Source of the DNA: Arenicola marina | Lineage: Eukaryota > Annelida > Polychaeta > Arenicolidae | NCBI GenBank assembly: GCA_964019135.1 | Contig: OZ025260.1 | Coordinates: forward strand, 11,340,254 to 11,404,253 | DNA: 64,000 bases | Direction: 5' to 3' | Shown here: in pieces, positions 38,896 to 51,400 of the stretch | How positions within the stretch are numbered: position 1 is the first letter of the stretch | Layout of the letters: each line of letters begins with the position of its first letter | Translations under genes and position numbers: made by a program | The notes under the pieces: generated by a model | Seen by the model: only the letters and a program-made list of their open reading frames with translations | Told to the model about the DNA's origin: nothing | The model's database searches: none

Positions 38896-39496
38896 ATGTC
38901 TCTTGATGAGAATGCCTCCCAAGCATCCTGCCAACAACTGGCTGGTGGGAAATCTCATAAAAAACCCACAAGAAAACAGAAGAAAGCTGCAGCCCACAGA
39001 AAGAGGCTGGATGCTCATGATCTCCCCTTTTGTGATGTCTCAGATGTTACGTCTACTGTGGATAACCTGCCAGCCAGGGACATTAACAGACACTCCAGTG
39101 GTGGTCAGATGGGCGGCTTTCGTTCTGTTCCGCCCTTGATGACTCTTTGTCTGCAGAAAGTCCAGTCAATGCCTCTTCATGTGAAAGAAAAACTGCCTTC
39201 AAGTGTACAGACACTAGTGCGAAAACACCAGGAATGGAAGAGAATGAAGCAGTGTCAGATAGAATGGGCTGAAAATTTGCTGAAGTGGATTGAAAGTGAG
39301 AAGCCAGGGCTACTGCCATTTAAACAGGAGGAAAAACACAGTGGAGTAGAGTTCATCCCCCACTCCAGGTCTCTGTGGGAATGTACTTGCACGTCGGATG
39401 ATACCCGCCATGCCCAGAGGTGTACAGAAGTGCACACCTTGGCAAGATACCGCATGTCAAGCTCTAGTAGCATTGAACAAGGTCATTGCCATGCTG
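38896..39496 (+). CDS. 17-exon gene, exon 1 (first recognised)
   Basis: Open from a possible acceptor at 38883 (ggtcag|AAGGCA) through ATG 38896 to the donor CATGCTG|GTAAGA at 39496, phase 1. It encodes a lysine-rich segment (HKKPTRKQKKAAAHRKR), a helical part (VRKHQEWKRMKQCQIEWAEN) and a Cys/His-containing piece (WECTCTSDDTRHAQRC). The frame is also open upstream of the ATG through the acceptor, so this could be an internal exon with the true start further left. Confidence 0.65.
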
Positions 39497-42400
39497 GTAA
39501 GAATAATCCAGATGATATATATTTCACTTGAAGAACTATGTAAGTGTATAAGTACTTAACTGAACTTGCTATCAATGGCATTAAAGGATGATTAGTTCTA
39601 TTTATTTAATGCTATGATATGTGACACTCGACCGAAGGTCATGCATGCATATAACTTCTATCTATGAATATAGTAACCAATTATATTTCTTCCCTTCCTA
39701 AATTCTGTCCGGTCTCTCTCTGTTTTCTTCAGTGTTGTGCAGACTGGTGGATTTGTTACTGCCGCCATTGGCCCATTGCCACGTGGGATGTAACAAGTTG
39801 AAGACGGTTGACAGCGGTATCCTGCAAGAATCAAAAACTGCAGAAATAAAAGTCAATATCTATATATTGAAGAGGTGTGCTTGTCTCCTATGCCTCAAAT
39901 TCAACTCAGATTTAGCTTTTAGATTTGAATCCGGGTAATATAAAATAAAATAAACTCATTGTGAGTACATTTACCTAAAGTACATCATAATTCAGGGCCT
40001 CATTATTTCTTCGGGATTTTCAATTTGCACCTTTGTGCGATAATTTCAATTTATATTATTGTATAATTTTGCGTCAGATTTCCGAAGATGAGGCCTTTAC
40101 TTCAACACGTCATGCCCTACGTGTGGTGGGCCAGAGGGGCAGTGGACTTGGCTGAAGATGCTCTTTTACAACTGATTCAAAAATGTTCTGGAGGTAGATA
40201 TCTGTGATCAACTTTATCTGTATTTATGTCATAAGGCAGTTAAATGCGCGGGAGACGCACCCGCGGCATGCAGTGCGCGAGAGTCGCAGGCTGTCTACTG
40301 CGATTCTGTTAAGACCACAACAAACGGATATTTGTTAAGTGACTCTAGCTTGCATAAGAATTGGGGAAAATTTGATTTTGCACATTTTATTCATTACTGT
40401 TCACTTGCTTACTTATAACTAGCTGCTCATGAAATTGAACATGTTTTATTCATACTGTGCTCTTTCGTTATGGGGTGGTTTCCCTCCGACGTATGTTAAA
40501 CCTGGGCGCAGCTAGCAGTACAGATCGAGATATAAGTACTGAAGTATGGACAAAAGTAAGATGATGTCTATACTTACTAACCAACGACAACATCTGTAAC
40601 TAATGGACCCCAAAGGTAATCTTATGAACAGTGAACGGGCTTTTTTTATATACGACTTTCAACAATTTGACATATTCCTTTCGTATTATTATAGATGTCA
40701 GATCTCTGTACTGCAACGAGCTGGGACGACTGTACATGTGGACAGGGGAACCTACCTTGGCCATACAGGCCTTCCAGCAGAGTGCAGACTGTAGCCGCGT
40801 GGCTGTCGGAGAAAAGGCCGGAGTCGTGGCACTTGTCCTGTCCGCCAACGTGTGGAACCAGCAGTAAGCGCCGACAATGTTTTGTATCTCTAATACACTG
40901 ATATCTCCATTTATTGGAATGGTGCATGTGTCAAGCTTGTTCAGCTCCGGTACCTTTGTGAAACGTAGTACGCACTAAATTATAGAAGATATGCCGAGCA
41001 AACTATTACACTTTATATTAAACCTATGGCGGCCGGGCGGTTCGGGGTCTGGAAGGTTTGAGTATCCAGTGTATATTTTTTGAATGTGCAGTGTCCACTC
41101 GGATAACGGTGTCGCTGTCGGATTTTCGAGGACTGACTGTAAAACTGTGTCGGTGTCAATGTCTCGTGTTGGCATTTACCCCTTCCAGACCACTAGCCTT
41201 GTACACACTACCGGTACCTACGCAGACCACTAGCCATGCACACACTACCGGTACCTACGCAGACCACTAGCCTTGTACACACTACCGGTACCTACGCAGA
41301 CCACTAGCCATGCACACACTACCGGTACCTACGCAGACCACTAGCCTTGCACACACTACCGGTACCTACGCAGACCACTAGCCTTGCACACACTACCGGT
41401 ACCTACGCAGACCACTAGCCTTTGCACACACTACCGGTACCTACGCAGACCACTGGCCTCGCACACACTACCGGTACCTACGCAGACCACTAGCCTTGCA
41501 CACACTACCGGTACCTACGCAGACCACTAGCCTCGCACACGCTACCGGTACCTACGCAGACCACTAGCCTTGCGCACACTATCGGTATCTACGCAGACCA
41601 CTAGCCTTGCACACACTACCGGTACATACGCAGACCACTAGCCTTGCACACACTACCGGTACCTACGCAGACCACTAGCCTTGCACACACTACCGGCACC
41701 TACGCAGACCACTAGCCTTGCACACACTACCGGTACCTACGCAGACCACTAACCTTGCACACTCTACCGGTACCTACGCAGACCACTAGCCTTGCACACA
41801 CTACCGGTACCTACGCAGACCACTAGCCTTGCACACACTACCGGTACCTACGCAGACCACTAGCCTTGCACACACTACCGGTACCTACGCAGACCACTAG
41901 CCTTGCACATTCTACCGGTACTACGCAGACCACTAGCCTTGCACACACTACCGGTACCTACGCAGACCACTAGCCTTGCACACACTACCGGTACCTACGC
42001 AGCCCACTAGCCTTGCACACACTACCGGTACCTACACAGACCACTAGCCTTGCACACACTACCGGTACCTACGCAGACCACTAGCCTTGCACACTCTACC
42101 GGTACCTACGCAGACCACTAGCCTTGCACACACTACCGGTACCTACGCAGACCACTAGCCTTGCACACACTACCGGTACCTACGCAGACCACTAGCCTTG
42201 CACACACTACCGGTACCTACGCAGACCACTAGCCTTGCACACACGACCGGTACCTACGCAGACCACTAGCCTCGCACACACTACCGGTACCTACGCAGAC
42301 CACTAGCCTCGCACACACTACCGGTACCTACGCAGACCACTAGCCTTGCACACAAGCGTATTTCATGAGATATATATATCAACTGGTCCATGTGGACAAA

Positions 42401-45400
42401 CAATGAAACTTCTGACTGTAAATATAGTCTTGTCGAAAAATAATCTCTCTCTGAACTTGAAGAACCATTGCCTGGCACAAACAGAATGTTCATTGGAATC
42501 TGGTGGCGTTTCAGACTTGGGAAGGCGCATTCTCCGGACCACGCCCTCTCCATGTGGGGCACAGCACTACATACCGCCGACTCAAAGTGCCTCCCGTACG
42601 TCGCCATGGCAGCCTTGGACTCCATGCTGAGTTTCCATCTGGCATACTATGCAGAAGGTAAGCTTATATGAAAACAGGGACGCACCTAGCTGACTTGGTA
42701 AAGAGGCTGAGCTGCAGATCAGCAGGTCATGGGTACGAAACCCCATGCATAGTATGGGGTAAGTTTCACCCTACCCCATTGTATTACCCTTGAGGGGAAG
42801 GGAACGGTTTTCTTCGCCTAATTTAGTGTGCCCAAAATCGGCCTAAAACATCGAAATTTTATATCATTTTTTTTTTTTTTATAAATGTGTTGATGAAAGA
42901 GTGACTGATGGAGTATCGTCTTATAGTTTAGATTACTAAACGGTATTTGTTTATTGTGTGTATTACGCGTGGCGCCCACCCGGTATGAGATACGGCGTTA
43001 TCTGATAACGAATGAGCAATATTTTATTTAAAAAAATTATTGTCTATTATAGGGGCGTGTGTCATTATCGGTGACATTTTGTTGCAGACAGGGGTGGGAT
43101 GGAAAGTCTGCAGCGTCTTCTAGGATTGGCCAAGGGGTTGGTGAGGCAGTTGCCGCAGCTTATCTACCACGTGGCTCTCATCTTGGCTCTGCTGGGACAG
43201 ACGGCGGACAGCAACACGGCATGCAGCGAGCTGCGGAGGAGGTATTCATGAATCCAGGATGTTCTGGGTCCTCCTTGGTGTAGTGGTTAGCGCAATAGAC
43301 CGCAGATCAATAGGTCCTGGGTCCTCCCTGGTGTAGTGGTTAGGGCAATAGACCGCAGCTCAATAGGTCCTGGGTCTTCCTTGGTGTAGTGGTTAGCGCA
43401 ATAGACCGCAGATCAATAAGTCCTGGGCCCTCTTTGGTGTTTTGGTTAGCGCAATAGACCGCAGATCAATAGGTCCTGGGTCCTCCCTGGTGTTGTGGTT
43501 AGCGCAATAGACCGCAGATCAATAGGTCCTGGGTCCTCCCTGGTGTAGTGGTTAGCGCAATAGACCGCAGATCAATAGGTACTGGGTCCTCCCTGGGGTT
43601 GTGGTTAGCGCAATAGACCGCAGATCATTAGGTCCTGGGTCCTCCCTGGTGTAGTGGTTAGCGCAATAGACCGCAGATCATTAGGTCCTGGGTCCTCCCT
43701 GGTGTAGTGGTTAGCGCAATAGACCGCAGATCAATAGGTCCTGGGGGTCTCCCTGGTGTTGTGGTTAGCGCAATAGACCGCAGATCAATAGGTCCTGGGT
43801 CCTCCCTGGTGTTGTGGTTAGCGCAATAGACCGCAGATTAATAGGTCCTGGGTCCTCCCTGGTGTAGGGGTTAGCGCAATAGACCGCAGATCAATAGGTC
43901 CTGGGTCCTCCCTGGTGTAGTGGTTAGCACGCTAGACCGCAGATCAATAGGTCCTGGGTCCTCCCTGGTGTAGTGGTTGGCAAGCTAGACCTGGGATCGA
44001 ATTCCCGGCCCGGACACCTAATGACGAGCATATTTTATTTATTCAAGTTCGCTTGGCGCTGTTCAGCGTTTGCGCACAGAAGCGGCCCGAAAGATCAATA
44101 CATTCATTCATAGGTCCAGAGTCACGTGGTACATATCCTGGTCCAAAGCGGCAATATTGAAGTACTTTGCGGGTTCATTGACCGATTCTTCCCCAACTAT
44201 CAGTTAATAATACACGTGATGCTTGTTTATTAACATAGACGCTACTTTAATGCACTGAGGACGAAATATTGCATCTCGAGTGTAGCATTATTGAATCGCT
44301 CACGTATGAACATGTATCCATCATGTATCGTAGGCATGTTTGAACATGTTTCTATCATGTACTCTAGGCATGTTTGAACATGTTTCCATCATGTAATGTA
44401 GGCATGTTTGAACATGTTTCCATCATGTATCGTAGGCATGTTTGAACATGTTTCCATCATGTACTCTAGGCATGTTTGAACATGTTTCCATCATGTATCG
44501 TAGGCATGTTTGAACATGTTTCCATCATGTACTCTATGCATGTTTGAACATGTTTCCATCATGTATCGTAGGCATGTTTGAACATGTTTCCATCATGTAC
44601 TCTAGGCATGTTTGAACATGTTTCCATCATGTATCGTAGGCATGTTTGAACATGTTTCCATCATGTACTCTATGCATGTTTGAACATGTTTCTATCATGT
44701 ATTGTAGGCATGTTTGAACATGTTTCCATCATGTAATGTAAGCAGGTTTGAACATGTTTCCATCATATAATCTAGGCATGTTTGAACATGTTTCCATCAT
44801 GTACTGTAGGCATGTTTGAACATGTTAACGTAGCCTCGCGATCACGCACATCGCGTCATTTCCAGACACCACCTAGCGTTCAATGGACTGGACACTGACT
44901 CCATGTCCAGCGTCCTCGTTGGTGACAGACATCGCAAAGTAGACATCATGAAGGTACTATGGCGCACTCAACTCGTGCATCCGTCTCTGGCCAAACACGG
45001 TAAACGGTGAGTTAACACAATCCTTTGAACTGAAACGTCATTGAACTGATGCGTCATTCCTTCGATATATTCAACCTCATATAACTGCATGTATTTTGGT
45101 TTTCTATGGTTTGCACCGAAAAGTACCATTTTACTGTTGTGACAGAGATATTTATCACAAAAGGCCCGATATAACGTTATACATTTGTGGTATTGTAAAA
45201 AGTTGCATCCTTCCAATTTTTTTAAAATGCATTGTAACTGTTTGAAAACTTAGTAGTTGGTAGTACCAACATTGATATGTAAAAAAAACTAAGAAAATTC
45301 AGGCAACGCCGCTACAAAGCCGAACAATGGATTAATTTACAAGGCATATCCTGAGTGTGAAAGGGTTTTATCCAAGCCATTTCCTTCTACATTAGCTGAA

Positions 45401-48400
45401 TCCTCTTCATATTCGCAGAGTGGAGCGTGGTGGAATTTGGTTCCTTCCCACTCCTCCCCTGCTCATCTAGACTAATGACGAGTTTGGATTTTAGTGCCGC
45501 CGTGGACGTGAGCGTGGGTGACCCACACTTCACTCTTTCTGAACATGGCTTCCTGACTGGAGACCTCAAGATGTGCCTTCCGCCAGTGTATGACGTCACC
45601 ATTAGACCGGATAACGGGTATTATGTGCCTTTAGTCAGTGTATGACTTCACGATCAAACCGGATAATGGATATTAAGTGACTTCCGCCAGTGTATGACGT
45701 CACCATCAAACCGGATAACGGATATTCATTTTTATTGATTTTGTAGGGGAGAATAATTCTCATGTTGGCCTTGTTCGTGCGTGATGTGAATTCTATGTTA
45801 TATGGCGTGCGATTGCTAAACATTTAAGTTTACAACATATTGCTCCGAGCTGTTTTGGAAATGTACAGCAGATTTCATTTAGGAAAGAGTTACAACTGTA
45901 ACGATATTTTGTCATCATTCCAGCCAGATTCAATTTCCATCCAAAGTCGTTGAGGGTTACGAATCGTTCGAATGCATGCAGCGCCAGGACATGTTTCAAC
46001 CTATAAACGGTTAGTCGTTGTAGTAAGTCATATGACAAACGAGAGCGTAAAATGCATCTTGAAATATCCCCATGTAAATAATCATGTCAGTGCGACTCGT
46101 CTCATAAGTCATAGAAACCAATAAATCGTCCATAAAGTTTGTTGTGTTTTATTGCGCCTTTAGCGGAATCATTGCGTCCCCCACACGTGACCCGTGTCTA
46201 TGACAACGAAGGTGTCTCAGTCGATATGTTCCTCCATCAAACTGTTGAAGGACATTGTAAGACGTTGACATTGACGCGACGCGAGGCGGGAGCCAGCACT
46301 GTCCTCAAGCTGAAGCCAGCCATCAGGGGCGCGTATGAAAAGGTTCATTTTACCAATAATAATGATGACAATTATAGCAATTTTCGTCGACTGTCATGGA
46401 AGCATATGAGAATATATGCATATGGCATGTGGTATTCACTCTACCGTGGCCTCTTTTTGTGTTTAATATATTGATAAAGAACCTTATTTCTGTCACTTAA
46501 GCAGGTGACCGCGACCCTATGATCTTAGCGCGGGTCAACCATACTAAATGTGTTAGTGATGACTATATTTAACCGCCATTTACTGTAATACATACATCAT
46601 TTAAGAAAATAAATGGGACCTGGACTGCAGTGGCCCTATCGGCACCGACACTGGTGGGTATAAGCATTCCGGGAAACATGTCTACAGATTTATACAGCCG
46701 AAACCTTGGAGGAATTTGACCGGTCGATGGCAGTTCAGCCGCGACGGAGGCACAAGTTACGTCGAAACGCCGTCCTCTGGAGAGACATCTGTTTGTTCGT
46801 CATCCAAAAGTACTTCCGCAACAACCAGTTCCCGACCGCAAAGGTAGGAATTCGTTCGTTCTCATCCAGTGTCATCAAAAACATAGAGTCCGCTCAAGGA
46901 CGCCGATTTGTGCTTCAGTTTCATTGCGAGATATATTAATGAGGGGTTCCAACCAGTGATCTCCATAATGGTGTCGGATAGAGTGAAAATGGCATTTTTC
47001 GCCGCTTTTGAGCACATGAAGGCTGAAGAGGGTCAATAAACCTCCAGACCCAAGAGATGGGATTGGATGAAATGTGTCGCAGGTGCGGGTTCCATCTGCA
47101 AATATGTAGCTCAGCCAGCTAACCAACGAGGATGCTTCCATCGAAGACATCGATCTAGGGTTCCTTATTATTGTGGGATATATTGATCAAGGGTCTATTG
47201 TAACCTCTATAAAATCTGTTGGCTCTTGTAATACCCCATAATGATGTATTAAAATATCGCTGTGCGTATAGAGCTTGCCGTCACATGCCCAATTATTTCG
47301 TTGTTAATGTTAACGATTTATTAACGATCGATAATAACGATGCCATTCTGATTATCTTCTGAATGATCGTGTTGACTGTATGACTTGCAGTACGTGAACA
47401 CAGTGGCTGGCCACATCGTGGGCGTGCATCAGGGCGACCAGGGGGCGACCTGCGAGGACTGCCGCCAGGGGGGAGCCATCCGCAAGCAGTGGCGGTCCCA
47501 AGCCGTCATCCTCTCCGGCTTGAAGGTCTGCGGCACGGCGGTCGCATTTCTATTCAACGCAGAGACATTGCTGGTTGGTTTTTTTTGACAATTGGTGACG
47601 CTTGGTTACACTTGGTTACGCGTGTCTCTTGACTCGCGCTGTTAAACGGAAACATTGTTCACGACACAAATGGATTTCATTTTTCTGAGACATGCATTTA
47701 GTGCTAGTCAAAAATGAAATAATAAATAAGCTTACGATGAATCATTGTTATGTTGCTTCAAAATCCATGAATGGCCCTAAGTGGTCAAGTGATGAATAGG
47801 AATGATGTCAGTGGAAGCCCGGGTATCGCAGTGTGCTAGCTGATGCCGCGACGCGCAGTGTGCTAGCTGATGCCGCGACGCGCAGTGTGCTAGCTGATGC
47901 CGCGACGCGCAGTGTGCTAGCTGATGCCGCGACGCGCAGTGTGCCAGCTGATGCCGCGACGCGCAGTGTGCCAGCTGATGCCGCGACGCGCAGTGTGCTA
48001 GCTGATGCAGCGACGCGCAGTGTGCCAGCTGATGCCGCGACGCGCAGTGTGCCAGCTGATGCCGCGACGCGCAGTGTGGCAGCTGATACCGCGACGCGCA
48101 GTGTGCCAGCTGATGCCGCGACGCGCAGTGTGCCAGCTGATGCCGCGACGCACAGTGTGCCAGCTGATGCCGCGACACGCAGTGTGGCAGCTGATGCCGC
48201 GACACGCAGTGTGCCAGCTGATGCCGCGACGCACAGTGTGCCAGCTGATGCCGCGACGCGCAGTGTGCCAGCTGATGCCGCGACACGCAGTGTGGCAGCT
48301 GATCCCGCGACGCGCAGTGTGCCAGCTGATGCCGCGACGCGCAGTGTGCCAGCTGATGCCGCGACGCGCAGTGTGCCAGCTGATGCCGCGACGCACAGTG

Positions 48401-51400
48401 TGCCAGCTGATGCCGCGACGCGCAGTGTGCCAGCGGATGCCGCGACGCGCAGTGTGCCAGCTGATGCCGCGACGCGCAGTGTGCCAGCTGATGCCGCGAC
48501 GCGCAGTGTGCCAGCTGATGCCGCGACGCACAGTGTGCCAGCTGATGCCGCGACGCGCAGTGTGCCAGCTGATGCCGCGACACGCAGTGTGGCAGCTGAT
48601 CCCGCGACACGCAGTGTGGCAGCTGATCCCGCGACGCGCAGTGTGCCAGCTGATGCCGCGACGCGCAGTGTGCTAGCTGATGCCGCGACGCGCAGTGTGC
48701 TAGCTGATGCCGCGACGCGCAGTGTGCTAGCTGATGCCGCGACGCGCAGTGTTAGCGATGCTGCGACGCGCAGTGTGCTAGCTGATGCCGCGACGCGCAG
48801 TGTGCCAGCTGATGCCGCGACGCGCAGTGTGCCAGCTGATGCCGCGACGCGTAGTGTGCTAGCTGATGCCGCGACGCGTAGTGTGCTAGCTGATGCCGCG
48901 ACGCGTAGTGTGCTAGCTGATGCCGCGACGCGCAGTGTGCTAGCTGATGCCGCGACGCGCAGTGTTAGCGATGCTGCGACGCGCAGTGTGCTAGCTGATG
49001 CCGCGACGCGCAGTGTGCCAGCTGATGCCGCGACGCGCAGTGTGCCAGCTGATGCCGCGACGCGTAGTGTGCTAGCTGATGCCGCGACGCGTAGTGTGCT
49101 AGCTGATGCCGCGACGCGCAGTGTGCCAGCTGATGCCGCGACGCGTAGTGTGCTAGCTGATGCCGCGACGCGTAGTGTGCCAGCTGATGCCGCGACGCGC
49201 AGTGTGCCAGCTGATGCCGCGACGCGCAGTGTGCCAGCGGATGCCGCGACGCGCAGTGTTAGCGTTGCCGCGACGCGCAGTGTGCCAGCTGATGCCGCGA
49301 CGCGCAGTGTGCTAGCTGATGCCGCGACGCGCAGTGTGCCAGCTGATGCCGCGACGCGCAGTGTGCTAGCTGATGCCGCGACGCGCAGTGTGCTAGCTGA
49401 TGCCGCGACGCGCAGTGTGCCAGCTGATGCCGCGACGCGCAGTGTGCTAGCTGATGCCGCGACGCGCAGTGTGCCAGCTGATGCCGCGACGCGCAGTGTG
49501 CCAGCGGATGCCGCGACGCGCAGTGTTAGCGATGCCGCGACGCGCAGTGTGCCAGCTGATGCCGCGACGCGCAGTGTGCCAGCTGATGCCGCGACGCGCA
49601 GTGTGCTAGCTGATGCCGCGACGCGCAGTGTGACAGCTGATGCCGCGACGCGCAGTGTGCCAGCTGATGCCGCGACGCGCAGTGTGCCAGCTGATGACAC
49701 GACGCGCAGTGTGTCAGCTGATGCCGCGACGCGCAGTGTGCCAGCTGATGACACGACGCGCAGTGTGCCAGCTGATGCCGCGACGCGCAGTGTGCTAGCT
49801 GATGCCGCGACGCGCAGTGTGCTAGCTGATGCCGCGACGCGCAGTGTGCTAGCTGATGCCGCGACGCGTAGTGTGCCAGCTGATGCCGCGACGCGCAGTG
49901 TTAGCGATGCCGCGACGCGCAGTGTGCTAGCTGATGCCGCGACGCGCAGTGTGCTAGCTGATGCCGCGACGCGCAGTGTGCTAGCTGATGCCGCGACGCG
50001 TAGTGTGCCAGCGGATGCCGCGACGCGCAGTGTTAGCGATGCCGCGACGCGCAGTGTGCCAGCTGATGCCGCGACGCGCAGTGTGCTAGCTGATGCCGCG
50101 ACGCGCAGTGTGCCAGCTGATGCCGCGACGCGCAGTGTGCTAGCTGATGCCGCGACGCGCAGTGTGCTAGCTGATGCCGCGACGCGCAGTGTGCCAGCTG
50201 ATGCCGCGACGCGCAGTGTGCTAGCTGATGCCGCGACGCGCAGTGTGCCAGCTGATGCCGCGACGCGCAGTGTGCCAGCGGATGCCGCGACGCGCAGTGT
50301 TAGCGATGCCGCGACGCGCAGTGTGCCAGCTGATGCCGCGACGCGCAGTGTGCCAGCTGATGCCGCGACGCGCAGTGTGCTAGCTGATGCCGCGACGCGC
50401 AGTGTGACAGCTGATGCCGCGACGCGCAGTGTGCCAGCTGATGCCGCGACGCGCAGTGTGCCAGCTGATGACACGACGCGCAGTGTGTCAGCTGATGCCG
50501 CGACGCGCAGTGTGCCAGCTGATGACACGACGCGCAGTGTGCCAGCTGATGCCGCGACGCGCAGTGTGCTAGCTGATGCCGCGACGCGCAGTGTGCTAGC
50601 TGATGCCGCGACGCGCAGTGTGTCAGCTGATGCCGCGACGCGCAGTGTGCTAGCTGATGCCGCGACGCGCAGTGTGCCAGCTGATGCCGCGACGCGCAGT
50701 GTGCTAGCTGATGCCGCGACGCGCAGTGTGCCAGCTGATGCCGCGACGCGCAGTGTGCTAGCTGATGCCGCGACGCGCAGTGTGCCAGCTGATGCCGCGA
50801 CGCGCAGTGTGCCAGCTGATGCCGCGACGCGCAGTGTGCTAGCTGATGCCGCGACGCGCAGTGTGCTAGCTGATGCCGCGACGCGCAGTGTGCCAGCTGA
50901 TGCCGCGACGCGCAGTGTGCTAGCTGATGCCGCGACGCGCAGTGTGCTAGCTGATGCCGCGACGCGCAGTGTGCCAGCTGATGCCGCGACGCGCAGTGTG
51001 CTAGCTGATGCCGCGACGCGCAGTGTGCTAGCTGATGCCGCGACGCGCAGTGTGCTAGCTGATGCCGCGACGCGCAGTGTGCCAGCTGATGCCGCGACGC
51101 GCAGTGTGCCAGCGGATGCCGCGACGCGCAGTGTTAGCGATGCCGCGACGCGCAGTGTGCCAGCTGATGCCGCGACGCGCAGTGTGCCAGCTGATGCCGC
51201 GACGCGCAGTGTGCCAGCTGATGCCGCGACGCGCAGTGTGCCAGCTGATGCCGCGACGCGCAGTGTGCCAGCTGATGCCGCGACGCGCAGTGTGCCAGCT
51301 GATGCCGCGACGCGCAGTGTGCCAGCTGATGCCGCGACGCGCAGTGTGCTAGCTGATGCCGCGACGCGCAGTGTGCCAGCTGATGCCGCGACGCGCAGTG

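Noticed and set aside
43263..44015. Cluster of tRNA genes
   Set aside because: Units have an A-box-like block but no acceptor stem, anticodon arm or B-box except at the last copy; the 53-base period is too short for a tRNA gene.
46257..46342. Longer form of exon 9
   Set aside because: Open, but it ends at a weak donor (AAAAG|GTTCAT) in a phase that forces a stop after exon 10. Kept as a possible alternative form only.
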